This document shows positions 24,678 through 34,675 of a stretch of DNA of 47,929 nucleotides, piece after piece. The stretch is from NCBI GenBank assembly GCA_028042835.1, contig JAOFOL010000014.1, positions 1 through 47,929 on the forward strand, given 5' to 3'. Under the pieces are notes generated by a model. That model saw only the letters and a list, made by a program, of their open reading frames with translations. It was not told the DNA's origin and searched no databases. The stretch is from Opitutales bacterium. Its GTDB lineage: Bacteria; Verrucomicrobiota; Verrucomicrobiia; Opitutales; Seribacteraceae. Both the position numbers and the translations under genes were made by a program. Every line of letters begins with the position of its first letter. Within the stretch, counting starts at the first letter, position 1.

Positions 24678-25937
24678 TTAATAACTAATACTTTTACTAA
24701 CTTGAAAAATACTAGTGACAATAGAAATCGCAACTAAAGCTACCAGTGAAAATGCAAAACCTAAAGCTGCTCCAGAGACTAGAGTTGTCATGGTCTTAAT
24801 TTTTTTCGTGAGTTGATCTTTAAAAGAACGACTTGTGTCCTCCATACTATTTCCAAGATTACCTGTTTTCTCTCCGACTTCAATCACATCAAGCTGCATA
24901 AGAGGCATAAATCTAAATTTCCTGAGAGAATCAGGGAGTGACCTACCTTCATTGACAAGAGCACGGGCCGATCTGAATTGATTTCTCAAAAATCGATTAC
25001 GGATTGTTTTTTCACACAGGCGTAAATTTTCAGTTAAACCAATACCGCTCCATATCAAAGTAGCGAGAAGACTGCTAAGTTGAAATAACTCCGAAAGATA
25101 AATAATCTCCCCAAACAAAGGAACTCTGAGCAAGTTTTGGTCAAAGACAACGCCACCTTTTTCAGTTTTACTCCAACGATATAGAGCTCCACCTCCAACA
25201 AGCATAGCCACCACAACAAAAGGGCCTATAGTTAGGACTAGGTTCGAACCATTAATCAGAATCTTAGCCATCATATTTAGTTCACCTCCTAAAGAATCAA
25301 GCATTTCCTGAATTTGAGGAAGTAAGAAAAATAGGAAAAAGAGAACCACTCCAAACGCAACTACCCCAACAAAAATAGGGTATGTCATACTGCTTAAAAC
25401 TTTTGAGCGGATATCCCTTTTTTCTTCTAAATGTAGAATGATTTTTGCAAGAATTGGTGCTAAATTACCGGTAGCCTCTCCCGCTTCGACAACAAAAGTT
25501 GAGGATTCAGAAAAATATTGAGGAAGTAAACGCATTGCCCTGGAAAGTGTCCTTCCCTCTGCCAGTTCTTTCCATAAACTTGCGGCAATTTCTTTTTGAT
25601 ATGGGTCAGATAAACGGAGATTTAACAACTTTACAGACTCGGCAATCGGCATACCACTTCCATGAAGCTCATGTAAGCGTTTGAGAAATTCAAGACCAAG
25701 CCTCTCGCCTTTTTGACTACCTTTAGCAATCGAAACACTTTTTTGTTTTTCTCCACTTGAATCATTTGAAGCAGACTTACTCGAAGACTTTTTATGTTTT
25801 CCAGCACTGGAAATTTTTAACGGACGAAGTCCATCTTTGACTAATTTCTCTTTTGCTTCCTTGGTATTTTTGGCAGATATAACACCAGAAGAGGATTTCC
25901 CTCGTTGTGTGATTGCCACATATTTGAACTCACGCAT
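24678..25937 (-). CDS. gspF: Type II secretion system inner-membrane protein F
   Basis: GspF is the polytopic core of the inner-membrane platform of type II secretion and type IV pili. The 419 residues show an N-terminal segment (FKYVAITQRGKSSSGVISA), a Ser/Lys-rich insert, and two GspF cytoplasmic domains, each beginning with FLKRLHELHGSGMPIAESVKLL-like and LATLIWSGIGLTENLRLCEK-like motifs. Three membrane spans follow: MTYPIFVGVVAFGVVLFFLFF, a second in the centre, and VSGAALGFAFSLVALVAISIV at the C-terminus. The gene is preceded by gspE (35-base gap) and followed immediately by the MORN lipoprotein. It works with GspE to assemble the pseudopilus. Confidence 0.93.
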   Translation of the reverse strand: MREFKYVAITQRGKSSSGVISAKNTKEAKEKLVKDGLRPLKISSAGKHKKSSSKSASNDSSGEKQKSVSIAKGSQKGERLGLEFLKRLHELHGSGMPIAESVKLLNLRLSDPYQKEIAASLWKELAEGRTLSRAMRLLPQYFSESSTFVVEAGEATGNLAPILAKIILHLEEKRDIRSKVLSSMTYPIFVGVVAFGVVLFFLFFLLPQIQEMLDSLGGELNMMAKILINGSNLVLTIGPFVVVAMLVGGGALYRWSKTEKGGVVFDQNLLRVPLFGEIIYLSELFQLSSLLATLIWSGIGLTENLRLCEKTIRNRFLRNQFRSARALVNEGRSLPDSLRKFRFMPLMQLDVIEVGEKTGNLGNSMEDTSRSFKDQLTKKIKTMTTLVSGAALGFAFSLVALVAISIVTSIFQVSKSISY

Positions 25938-25972
25938 GAACTGAAAAGATTTATAACTTAATTAATTATAGG

Positions 25973-28717
25973 TCATTCGACTTCATCGACGGAACCATCT
26001 GCATATCGAATAACCTCATCGATAGTAGTCAATCCACGCTTTATTTGCTGCCAACCACTCCCCTGTAATGTGCTCATGCCTTCACCCAACGCAATTTCAC
26101 GAATATCTGGAGCAGAGGCACTTTTTATAACTAGACTATGAATTTCATCACTCATTCGCATAAGTTCGAAAATACCAACCCGCCCACGGTATCCTAAGTT
26201 TTGACACTTTGGGCAACCCTGAGCATCTCGAACATTGTCAAAGTGAATTTTCTCCGAAGAATCGATCTCCAGTAAAGACAGCGAAGCTAATAGATCCTTT
26301 TCACTCATTTTAGTAGGAACGCAGCATTCCTGGCACAATCGGCGCACCAATCTTTGCGCAATTACCATTTCCACTGATGACGCGATCAAAAAAGGCTCGA
26401 TTTCCATATCAATCAATCGGGTAATCGCTCCGGGAGCATCGTTGGTATGTAAGGTACTAAGAACCAAGTGACCCGTAAGAGATGCCCGAATTGCAATATC
26501 AGCCGTTTCACGATCTCGAATTTCCCCTACCATGATAACATCCGGGTCTTGTCGAAGAATCTCTCTCAGTGCACTCGCAAAATTAAAACCGATTTCTGAA
26601 TTCACTTGAGTTTGATTAATTCCAGCTACCTCATACTCAACTGGATCCTCAACGGTCATTATTCTTCTCTCAGGCTTGTGAATCTTACGAATGAATGCAG
26701 TAAGCGAGGTAGATTTACCTGACCCAGTAGGCCCAGTAACTAAGACAATCCCATGTGGTTTATCCAAAACGGAAACGATATTTTTCTCATCCTTGGAAAG
26801 TAAACCGAGTTCAGGCATGGACAGTGGTTGAGATTTCTCATTAAGAAGCCGCAAACTGATACTTTCTCCATAAAGTGTGGGAAGAGTAGATACCCGAATA
26901 TCTAAATCACTTTGACCATAGGAAAAAGTAATCCGACCCCCTTGAGGCCTTCTCTTTTCAGAAATGTTAATCCCTGCCATGATCTTAATCCTTGAAATAA
27001 TCGCATCTTGGAAACTTCTTAAATTATCTGGCACACGGACAGGAACCAGTTGGCCATCAATTCTATAACGGATTTGTAGAGTATCTTTATGAGGTTCGAA
27101 ATGGATATCAGTTGCTCGATCTACAATAGCTTTCTGCACCACTTCATTTACGAAACGAATTATAGCAGCATTTTGATCCTCAAGATCATCCTGAGTCTCA
27201 TCTTCATTTTCAGATTCCAAATCAGTTTCATCTAAACTGTCCGAGCCAATTCCAAAATTTTCCGTGATAGCACTCGTTACTTTCTCAGGCAACCCAAGAT
27301 ACCATATCGGCTTTCGTCCCGATACCGCAAAAACCCAGCGACTCATGCGGTCAGTTGGTGGCCAGACAGTAAGTAGGTGAATCTTACCATCATCTACTCC
27401 CACACTTATATTTTTTTCAATATTCTTTTGATGAATAAGACTACACTTTTTTAAAGTTTTAATAATTTCATCGGCAGAACAAGGCTTCGTTAAAATTTTA
27501 AAAACTTTACCTGAATTGACTGCATCCTTGGCAACCTCAAAATCGGAGTGCCCAGTGATCAGAACACTCACAATATTCGGATCAATTTTATTTATTTCAG
27601 CAAGCATTTTCGACCCGTTCATGCCCGGCATTCTCATATCTGAAAGAACTACAGAGAAGCCACCTACTTTTTTGAATATTTCAATTCCACTTTCTCCACT
27701 CTTTGCCAAATGTATATCAAAGTCTTTCCTGAGATTTAATTGATAACCACGCAAAATGGACTCATCATCATCGACACACAGAACCTTTATTTTATCCTCA
27801 TGAACCGGCGATTGATCTGGCTGAATAGGCAAACTGCTAAATGCGTGTATAAGCCTGAGAGGAAAATTTCGAGTAGGGTTTTCAGGCAAGGTAAAATCAT
27901 CAAGCAAAGGATATTTCTTCCGGTCTGATATCGATTGCATTGTATGCTCAATACTCATGGATACTTTAGCTGAAAGAAGTCTTGCCCTTTCTTCAAGCGG
28001 AGCATTCTGAATATTTAAACGATCTAAATCAGACAAATCGGGCCACCAATCAAATCGCGAGTCAGCATCCCCACTCAGCAACTCAGAACCTTCCACTTGT
28101 TCAGATTTTTCCTGAATATCATTTGCAGCAGAGTGTTGCTTTTCTTCCCTCAAGGTATCTGTATCCCCAACAGGTTCATCATCCGTATCATAGCCAATTG
28201 GGTCTTTATTTTCCACCAAGTCTTCAAGGGGATTACCTGGGGAATTATCTTGATGGGATTCCTCTGAAATATCTTCCATATCTAAGTTTGATTGCTTATT
28301 GCGGTTGCTTACCTTAAGTCCCAATCCCTTATTCTGCTCATCCTTTGATTTAACAGTAGGTTCTTTCGGTTCCTTCGCAACTTGACTTGCGGAAATAATA
28401 TTAACCTCATCGGTCTCTTCATCTTGGACTTGCTCCGTATTTCCTGACTCTTGGTTTTCATTCATTGATTGCGATTTCGCGGAAGCCTCTTTTTTTTCAG
28501 ATAAGCTTCGAAAATTTGGATGAGCAAATTTTGCAATGAAGCGAGTTTTTAATAAATTTTGAAATAATTTAGAACCAGATTTGTTAGCCTCATTTCTTTT
28601 TTCGAATACTTTTTTTTTCTGCGAACGAGACTGTAACAACTCGTTAAATAGCTTTGTCTTGGATTTCGCCTTTGGGGGCTCAACCTTCTGATTAGCTTTT
28701 TTATTAAACATACTCAT
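25973..28717 (-). CDS. gspE: Type II secretion ATPase GspE with a built-in receiver domain
   Basis: The C-terminal part (about 515-914) is a normal GspE/PilB ATPase: Walker [10 protein letters not shown] at 662-670, Walker B in [12 protein letters not shown] at 724-735, the His box [11 protein letters not shown], and a Zn-binding CxxC pair (795/798 and 835/838). Before it is an unusual feature: residues 308-427 form a complete response-regulator receiver domain, with an acidic pocket (Asp316-Asp318), phosphoacceptor Asp360 in [10 protein letters not shown], Thr388 in ITG, and Lys411 in LTKP. The first 300 residues are basic and then acidic and disordered; the usual GspE N-terminal domain is largely absent, although a possible N2E remnant follows the receiver. 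No histidine kinase gene is in the window. The protein is 914 residues, against about 500-560 usually. Confidence 0.95.
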   Translation of the reverse strand: MSMFNKKANQKVEPPKAKSKTKLFNELLQSRSQKKKVFEKRNEANKSGSKLFQNLLKTRFIAKFAHPNFRSLSEKKEASAKSQSMNENQESGNTEQVQDEETDEVNIISASQVAKEPKEPTVKSKDEQNKGLGLKVSNRNKQSNLDMEDISEESHQDNSPGNPLEDLVENKDPIGYDTDDEPVGDTDTLREEKQHSAANDIQEKSEQVEGSELLSGDADSRFDWWPDLSDLDRLNIQNAPLEERARLLSAKVSMSIEHTMQSISDRKKYPLLDDFTLPENPTRNFPLRLIHAFSSLPIQPDQSPVHEDKIKVLCVDDDESILRGYQLNLRKDFDIHLAKSGESGIEIFKKVGGFSVVLSDMRMPGMNGSKMLAEINKIDPNIVSVLITGHSDFEVAKDAVNSGKVFKILTKPCSADEIIKTLKKCSLIHQKNIEKNISVGVDDGKIHLLTVWPPTDRMSRWVFAVSGRKPIWYLGLPEKVTSAITENFGIGSDSLDETDLESENEDETQDDLEDQNAAIIRFVNEVVQKAIVDRATDIHFEPHKDTLQIRYRIDGQLVPVRVPDNLRSFQDAIISRIKIMAGINISEKRRPQGGRITFSYGQSDLDIRVSTLPTLYGESISLRLLNEKSQPLSMPELGLLSKDEKNIVSVLDKPHGIVLVTGPTGSGKSTSLTAFIRKIHKPERRIMTVEDPVEYEVAGINQTQVNSEIGFNFASALREILRQDPDVIMVGEIRDRETADIAIRASLTGHLVLSTLHTNDAPGAITRLIDMEIEPFLIASSVEMVIAQRLVRRLCQECCVPTKMSEKDLLASLSLLEIDSSEKIHFDNVRDAQGCPKCQNLGYRGRVGIFELMRMSDEIHSLVIKSASAPDIREIALGEGMSTLQGSGWQQIKRGLTTIDEVIRYADGSVDEVE

Positions 28718-28770
28718 CTACAAATGACCTGTATTAAAGAGGGTTACTCGAGTTGTCATAATTGCACATA

Positions 28771-29307
28771 CTACCTATTTTTAGGGGTAGGCAGCGGGTT
28801 TCTTGGCGGAATGGTGATAGTTCGCCCCCCAGAAGTAACAATCCTTCTCGGTGAATTAATCCCCGAACTGACAGGTTTCTTGTTTGGTTGGGCTTTTTTT
28901 ACAGGCATCGCACTTGGCACAGAAAGCACTTTTCCGTCAGACTTTTTTAAGCTAAGCGTAATTCCTCCCTTCATTAACAGAACTTCGGTCTCTGGGTTAA
29001 AACTTTGGATTTCCACCTTACCATCGTCAAACGATTCCCCTTGTTGCAACCATACTCCTCTATTCTTAGATTTATCAAACAAAGAGAAATACCATTCTCC
29101 CTTGAATTTGAAAAATCCTCGTAATTCGATGCTTGTATTTTGGGGTTTCGGCGGTGGAGGCGGAGGTGCAGGTCTCTGAACGACGACAGGTTTGGGCTTC
29201 TGGGAACCAGGTCTCAGGAACGGATTTTGAGAAAATGTGTAGGTGCCAAAAAATAGTAATCCGAAGATTAAATATGTCTTTTCAAATTTGATTATTTTTC
29301 CTCCCAT
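28771..29307 (-). CDS. Periplasmic linker protein, GspC/PilP-like
   Basis: The 178-residue frame has an N-terminal membrane or signal segment (YLIFGLLFFGTYTFSQNPFL) and a Pro-rich linker (VVVQRPAPPPPPPKPQ). A beta-rich domain of about 60 residues follows (IELRGFFKFKGEWYFSLFD, then GVWLQQGESFDDGKVEIQSF and VLLMKGGITLSL). This matches in pattern the HR domain of GspC and PilP, which contacts the secretin's N0 domain. A basic Pro/Ser tail follows. The start overlaps the gspD stop by one base (TAATG), and gspE comes next after a 53-base gap. Sequence similarity to classic GspC is weak; the assignment rests on position, pattern and topology. Confidence 0.75.
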   Translation of the reverse strand: MGGKIIKFEKTYLIFGLLFFGTYTFSQNPFLRPGSQKPKPVVVQRPAPPPPPPKPQNTSIELRGFFKFKGEWYFSLFDKSKNRGVWLQQGESFDDGKVEIQSFNPETEVLLMKGGITLSLKKSDGKVLSVPSAMPVKKAQPNKKPVSSGINSPRRIVTSGGRTITIPPRNPLPTPKNR

Positions 29308-31670
29308 TAGAAATCTGGACGATTGGACGGTAAGTCCTGAAGAGAAGACTCTCCTTTATTCTTACCGTCTAGATCTGGCATTCCTAGAATCCTGCCAGAC
29401 GGAGAACTAAACTTGGGTGCGTAACTTGAATCAATACGATCATCTATAATTTTTGTATTAATTTCGGAATCATCAAAGCCTGGTTTCATAATTGTGGGGC
29501 GTAAAAATATCATTAGTTCAGTAGGAGTATACTTAACTGTTTTTGGGCGGAAAAACTTCTTTCCAAAATAAGGAATATCACTTAACAAATTATATTTTGA
29601 TTCAGTCGAATCCACCTGGACCTCCTGCAGTCCGCCCAAGACAATGATCTCTCCATCTTTAATAGTGATGAAAGATTTTGCTTCCCGAATTTTCTTTGCC
29701 GGCAAGGATTGATCCTGAAAAGTATTGCTTTTAGTCTCGTCAAACTTCTCCGCCTTTACTTCAACTTCCATAAATATAGAACCCCGAGATGTAACTGTCC
29801 CGTTTTCATCTATCAAAGGCAGACCAATCTTAGGTTTCTTGATTTGCAATTCAGTTCTTGCTGTAATCTGATCGCGTTGCCCAGTATTTGAACCTTCCGA
29901 AGAGTTCATGTTTCCATAGTAGGTCGGAACGATAATATTTCTTTCATCCTCAATCTTAATATGTACCTCTGGTGCATTGTGTGAAACCATCAAAGATGGT
30001 GTAGAGAAAATGCGTACATCATTTCTTTCGGATGAAAGTGCAAAAAGTTGATCCCACCTGATACCGGTCAATTCCCAATCATTCAATTGAAAAGGAACTG
30101 AAGTATTAAGCAATGGGACTCCTAAAACTCCCTGCAGTGTATTATTCTTTACCGCACTTTGAATACTTTGAGTATCCCCGGTAGGTTGCCCATTTGCATC
30201 AGTACCCGTAACATTGGTTGTTTGCGTTGTGGGTTCACCGAATAAATTATCACTTCTAGGTCCCCTGGCGAATTTCGACCACTCAAGTCCGCTGAAAAGA
30301 GCGTCAATTCCTCGTTGATTTTGTTCTGTTAAATCAACCATGACAAAAATAGTATCAATTCGAGCGAGAGGCAGAGGTTGATCTAAAGACTCAATCATAC
30401 TACCGATTTCATCGATATCTGACTTAGTTCCATAAACAAGAATTGCATTACTTCTTTCATCCGAGGAAATTGTTATAAAATCACTAAATTCATGGGAACC
30501 ATCCGTTCCACTTTCATTATTGGAAGAATTCGAGGCAGGGTTGGTAGTTGTTTTGGGAGTGTTATTGGAGGTGGAAGATGGTCTCGGGGTTGTTTTTCTA
30601 CCTTGAACCTGTTGCTTAATTCTTTGCTGATTCTTAATAACTTCATCCAAAATAGATTGAATATCTTTTGATTCCGCATGCTGTAATTTAAAAAGTTTAC
30701 TGGTGGTTTTCATTTTAACGGGTGCATCAAATGTTTCTAAAATAAACTCAATGGTTTCTCGATTTTCCTTTCGGGTCACGATAAAAAGTTTGCCCGTCCT
30801 TTCATCGGAATCGATCTGAGTTGTTCCTCCTAGAAAGGATTTCAAACTTCCTTCAATCATTGATTTAAGCTTATTCTCTAATTCTCGGGCCCCTGCATTT
30901 TTGGTTTCCCAAACAATAAATTCAGTCCCAAGGTCCTCTTTATTGATCGGACGATCCAAGCTGAGCAAAATCCTTTCCATTCTTTGAAGATTTAAAAGAG
31001 AATCTGTTACTAAAATACTATTCGCTTTTTCGAATACCAGAAGGCTTCCAACATTAGGAGTCGAAAAAGCATTAAGTTGCTCACGAACCTCGATAGCAGG
31101 AGCGTATTTTAAATGAAATATCTTAAAGTAAATTCTTTGACTCGGTTTAAGAGAAGAAGCCTGCCCTTCGATCCAAATAGGTACATGTACATTCATATTT
31201 GTAGCCGGAACAGCTTTGTAAAACTTATCATCAATTTTTGTGATTCCGATTCCATTCATCGCAAGTAAACTATCAAGGGCACTCAAGGTTTCTCTCTTCG
31301 AAAGAACTGCCATGCTATCGAAGGTAATTTTTACGGCGGGAAGGTTCTGTGGACGTAAAATATAACGACCTGTTATCAACTGTAACATATCCAAAATCAT
31401 ATTTGTATCTTGATCCCTAAGCCTAAGTCGCTCCATCGGTTCGTCGAGCCCTTCAATTAGTGCAAGTTCCTCTGGATCTGATAAGAAACTTCCTGGCAAA
31501 AGAAGTGAGTCATCCATCGACATTGTATCCTGATCAACTCCAAGAGAACTTGGAGCAACAATCGGAGCAGTATCTACAGTGGGAGGAACTTGATCTGCAG
31601 GCACTTGTCCAAGAATAAGTATATTTACACTTGTAAAAGCACTTAAGAATAAAATTATTTTAATTTTCAT
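29307..31670 (-). CDS. gspD: Type II secretion outer-membrane secretin
   Basis: GspD forms the large outer-membrane channel. The signal peptide is MKIKIILFLSAFTSVNILILG. About 85-155 is an N0/STN-type domain (DTNMILDMLQLITGRYILRPQ). Three N-domains follow, seen in YFKIFHLKYAPAIEVREQL, FIVWETKNAGARELENKL and SKLFKLQHAESKDIQSILDEVI. A low-complexity Thr/Ser/Asn insert of about 40 residues sits in the N3 domain. The C-terminal secretin domain contains SFITIKDGEIIVLGGLQ and ends with PTELMIFLRPTIMKP. No pilotin or C-terminal S domain is recognised. Its start overlaps the upstream gene's stop by four bases. It is flanked by GspM- and GspC-like genes. Confidence 0.94.
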   Translation of the reverse strand: MKIKIILFLSAFTSVNILILGQVPADQVPPTVDTAPIVAPSSLGVDQDTMSMDDSLLLPGSFLSDPEELALIEGLDEPMERLRLRDQDTNMILDMLQLITGRYILRPQNLPAVKITFDSMAVLSKRETLSALDSLLAMNGIGITKIDDKFYKAVPATNMNVHVPIWIEGQASSLKPSQRIYFKIFHLKYAPAIEVREQLNAFSTPNVGSLLVFEKANSILVTDSLLNLQRMERILLSLDRPINKEDLGTEFIVWETKNAGARELENKLKSMIEGSLKSFLGGTTQIDSDERTGKLFIVTRKENRETIEFILETFDAPVKMKTTSKLFKLQHAESKDIQSILDEVIKNQQRIKQQVQGRKTTPRPSSTSNNTPKTTTNPASNSSNNESGTDGSHEFSDFITISSDERSNAILVYGTKSDIDEIGSMIESLDQPLPLARIDTIFVMVDLTEQNQRGIDALFSGLEWSKFARGPRSDNLFGEPTTQTTNVTGTDANGQPTGDTQSIQSAVKNNTLQGVLGVPLLNTSVPFQLNDWELTGIRWDQLFALSSERNDVRIFSTPSLMVSHNAPEVHIKIEDERNIIVPTYYGNMNSSEGSNTGQRDQITARTELQIKKPKIGLPLIDENGTVTSRGSIFMEVEVKAEKFDETKSNTFQDQSLPAKKIREAKSFITIKDGEIIVLGGLQEVQVDSTESKYNLLSDIPYFGKKFFRPKTVKYTPTELMIFLRPTIMKPGFDDSEINTKIIDDRIDSSYAPKFSSPSGRILGMPDLDGKNKGESSLQDLPSNRPDF

Positions 31671-32221
31671 TGTTTATTAAATTCCACGGAACTTACTTCA
31701 AATACCGCATCAAAAGTTGTTGGATCATAAGGTCGAGACTTAGGAGGATAATTAGGTTCAATTTTCACCTCACTGAGAAACATATAGGGACTTTCCTGAC
31801 GAATTAGAGCGGCGTACTCGTTTACATCTTCATAGCTTGCTCTTTTAAAAGTAATCCTTACTCGGTGTTGCTTGTATCTTTCTCGTTCATCCGTACGGAG
31901 TTCACTGTAGTCTCTTTGAGGGAAAACCTGATCCGCTAACCGAGATGCCAAGTTACTGAGTTGGTTTTTGTCGTAGCTTTTGTTCTGCTGCTCAACCTTT
32001 TGTTTTTCTAATGCTGCATCAATGGCGGGTTTTAATCCAATAACCATTTCATGTCCTTTAATTTCTTCAGCAGCTACATTCCAATCCTGCCATAAAATCA
32101 TTCCAACCTGAAATAATTTAATTAATGATAAACTGAATACTACCCATAAAGAAATAACAAGGAGCGTTTGCTCTCTGCTATTTAACCGGAAAAACATTTT
32201 CTCAAAAATCTTCATCCTCAA
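31667..32221 (-). CDS. gspM: Type II secretion inner-membrane protein M-like
   Basis: The 184-residue protein has a short cytoplasmic start, one membrane helix (QTLLVISLWVVFSLSLIKLF) and a periplasmic part with a coiled coil (EKQKVEQQNKSYDKNQLS) and a small alpha/beta domain (HRVRITFKRASYEDVNEYAALI). This bitopic plan is the GspM/PilO pattern. The gene lies between gspL-like and gspD and overlaps both by four bases, consistent with the platform's L-M heterodimer. The sequence is too diverged to exclude a PilO-type identity. Confidence 0.8.
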   Translation of the reverse strand: MRMKIFEKMFFRLNSREQTLLVISLWVVFSLSLIKLFQVGMILWQDWNVAAEEIKGHEMVIGLKPAIDAALEKQKVEQQNKSYDKNQLSNLASRLADQVFPQRDYSELRTDERERYKQHRVRITFKRASYEDVNEYAALIRQESPYMFLSEVKIEPNYPPKSRPYDPTTFDAVFEVSSVEFNKQ

Positions 32222-33471
32222 TTACCAGAACTTTCTTGACCTCCTCCTGTAACTTTTTGCTCTTTAAGCTCAATATCAAATTCGAAAGTCGTTTTACCTG
32301 TTTGGCTTTTGATTTCCCGACGTTCTTTTCCTCCGCGACCAAGCTGTAAGCTCGCGACTTTATTTTTCTCAAGATTTGCCAAGAAAGTGTTTATAGACTC
32401 AACATTTTTACCCTCTCCCTCCAATTCGATTTCATTACGACTTTTAAAATGTGCAAAGGTAAACCACACATTCAGATCGCCTGGCGGTCCACCCAAATGA
32501 GCATATAAACGTCCAATCGCACCGAAAGGGTCGATTCCACCCAGTTTATTCTGACGAAGTTTCTCCAAGAGCTTTTGTGAATCGATCACTAAGGGAACTT
32601 CCATTGCCATTTCTCCCGCCAAGTTTTGCTTGTCCTCAAGCTTCACCCCCAAGATCTTAATTCCCAGGACTACAACCAGGATTGCTGCCATACTTAAAGA
32701 CCAAACCAAGGTTGCTTTCCAACGTTTTCGCCCCTGTCTTCTTCTTTTAATCTCACTTTTTTTGAAATCATTTGCACGAAGATCAACCGTCCATAATTGA
32801 TCACTCGATATTTTTACTGATTGATCAATTTCGAGACTGGGGTTTTTCCCCTCCATCCATTCATGCTCAAAAAGGAAAAAACCATCCTTCAGGCGTTCAA
32901 TCTCCCCAGCTACAAGAATATCAGGGACAATTTCATGGCTTTCTACATTCACCAGCGACAATAACTTACCCCTGGCTATTTCTAGTGATTCAGACTCTTC
33001 TGGATCTAGCGGCATAGAAAAAACTTGGTCTGGAACCGGCGATTCTACACCGTATGCCCCTACGCTTAGTGTCTCACCTTCTTTCAGAAATAAAATTGTT
33101 GGTTCTGAGAATTTTTTACCGAAAAGAGAAACAAACGAAGGAAATACTCTTCGAAAAACTTCCATATTTTGCCATCCCAGTTGGCGGAGTTTTACAAGAG
33201 GACAGGCAAATACCACAACCTTCCCATCTTCTTCTCCCCCAAAGTATCCCCATGCGAGCTGCTCTTCAGGATATGGAGAAAAGCCTGCATCTCCAAGAAT
33301 CTCCTGAATAAACAAAGGTAAAGCCCCATCTGGATTATCCTCATCGATGGACCCTAAACTTGAGGGCAAATTAATGGTCTCGCAAAAAAAGTACTCCCCC
33401 GGAATCCTCAGTGTAAACTCACTGAGTTCAGCCATAGGAACGGCAAGATCATTATTTTCGTTATCAGGCAT
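32218..33471 (-). CDS. gspL: Type II secretion platform protein L-like
   Basis: The 417-residue protein has a large N-terminal cytoplasmic domain (about 1-240) that would dock GspE, here lacking obvious nucleotide-binding motifs, consistent with the ASKHA-like fold of GspL. A basic stretch (KKSEIKRRRQGRKRWK) precedes a membrane helix (LVWSLSMAAILVVVLGIKIL). The periplasmic part (about 285-417) includes a ferredoxin-like domain (LNVWFTFAHFKSRNEIELEG, then INTFLANLEKNKVASLQL). It may correspond to a fusion of PilM- and PilN-like parts. It is the partner of the next gene, which overlaps it by four bases. The gap to gspK is 82 bases. Confidence 0.78.
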   Translation of the reverse strand: MPDNENNDLAVPMAELSEFTLRIPGEYFFCETINLPSSLGSIDEDNPDGALPLFIQEILGDAGFSPYPEEQLAWGYFGGEEDGKVVVFACPLVKLRQLGWQNMEVFRRVFPSFVSLFGKKFSEPTILFLKEGETLSVGAYGVESPVPDQVFSMPLDPEESESLEIARGKLLSLVNVESHEIVPDILVAGEIERLKDGFFLFEHEWMEGKNPSLEIDQSVKISSDQLWTVDLRANDFKKSEIKRRRQGRKRWKATLVWSLSMAAILVVVLGIKILGVKLEDKQNLAGEMAMEVPLVIDSQKLLEKLRQNKLGGIDPFGAIGRLYAHLGGPPGDLNVWFTFAHFKSRNEIELEGEGKNVESINTFLANLEKNKVASLQLGRGGKERREIKSQTGKTTFEFDIELKEQKVTGGGQESSGN

Positions 33472-33553
33472 CAGATGGTAAAATCATAAACTGCACCAAA
33501 TTTTTTACAATTCTAGTCACAATCAACATTTTAAAGTACTTCGATTCAGCTAA

Positions 33554-34675
33554 TCAGTCGATTAAATTTTCATTTTCTCGCAAGGCTAGAATTCGGAATG
33601 GATATTGGATTTTTTGATTTCGGGCACTCCTTGGCTTTTGTAAATTTTTCTGGCCAGTTTTGGGTCTTATTGGTTTTCGATTTCCCGAGCTCATTTCATT
33701 CAATAAAATCGCATGTAATTGAAAATTTGATTTCCCACGGTTTACATTAATTTCCAAACGAAAGACTTTCGCACTTCGATCGATTTTCAACCCCCTCTTA
33801 TTGGCCAATTCCCCTATCATATCGTAATACCTTTTCTTATCACTTTGGGAACTAGAATTCCTCGATTCATTCAAATCTTCAAATGCACCCTCATCATCAC
33901 CAGCAAGAAATTTCAAAAGAAAGACGGAGGCACCATCCGGATTAAATCCACCTTCATTGAAAAAAGAAAACGAATCTTTAAAATTAACTAAATCTCCTGT
34001 CTCGTTCCCAATTTCATCAAAAAAAATACCTGAATTCTCAGAATCGTCAGGATCGTAAGCAAAGCCCTTGATCATACGAAATTCATCAAAATTCTCCAGT
34101 TTTCTGCCTGGAGTCCAATAAGGAGGATCCAAATCTTCATAATAATCATCCTCGGCTCCCTCATCTCGCTCTTCATCGTCTTTATCCTGCCAATCTGCCA
34201 AAGCATCTACTAATGGCTCTCCATCATCATCATTTACGATGGAATCTCCACCCGCTTTCATGAAAGCGAACAAACTGACTAAATCCTTCTCTTTAATTTC
34301 ATGGAAAGGGATTTTGCCTGACTCATCAAGCAACCTCACTGACCAAGTAATAGGAGAATTCAAACTTTCCTCTTCTCCTGTAGCAGCAATATCACTTGGA
34401 CTTATACCTGCGTACTCCAAAGGGTCGCCCCAGCCTAAGCCGCGGTCATCAAGTTTCCCCAGTATCATTCGAAATTCATTCAGCACCCCGACTGTTAAAT
34501 CCAACGCAGAGTAAGCATAAGTTCTCAGATCATCTCTTTTATGAAATTGACTCACATGTCGTAATTCCTGGGCAGTCTCTTTCATCAAACGAAGAGACAA
34601 GACCGATAAAAGAACGATCAGTGCCAATACAAAGACCAAAATAGATCCTCTTTTACGCGGGCTAACCTTATTCAC
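33554..34675 (-). CDS. gspK: Type II secretion minor pseudopilin K
   Basis: The 373-residue protein starts with a prepilin-type leader and helix (RKRGSILVFVLALIVLLSVL) and lacks the Glu at position 5 of the mature helix, a hallmark of GspK, the tip pseudopilin. The large body contains an acidic, Asp/Glu-rich region (DKDDEERDEGAEDDYYEDLD) that could hold calcium. A helix-rich domain around ALADWQDKD matches the alpha-domain insertion of GspK. The start overlaps the gspJ stop by four bases. It is slightly longer than E. coli GspK (about 325). Confidence 0.88.
   Translation of the reverse strand: MNKVSPRKRGSILVFVLALIVLLSVLSLRLMKETAQELRHVSQFHKRDDLRTYAYSALDLTVGVLNEFRMILGKLDDRGLGWGDPLEYAGISPSDIAATGEEESLNSPITWSVRLLDESGKIPFHEIKEKDLVSLFAFMKAGGDSIVNDDDGEPLVDALADWQDKDDEERDEGAEDDYYEDLDPPYWTPGRKLENFDEFRMIKGFAYDPDDSENSGIFFDEIGNETGDLVNFKDSFSFFNEGGFNPDGASVFLLKFLAGDDEGAFEDLNESRNSSSQSDKKRYYDMIGELANKRGLKIDRSAKVFRLEINVNRGKSNFQLHAILLNEMSSGNRKPIRPKTGQKNLQKPRSARNQKIQYPFRILALRENENLID

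Noticed and set aside
27085..27105. tRNA-like GGTTCGAA
   Set aside because: No cloverleaf around it; it lies inside gspE. A similar motif within gspF (about 25245) was rejected for the same reason.
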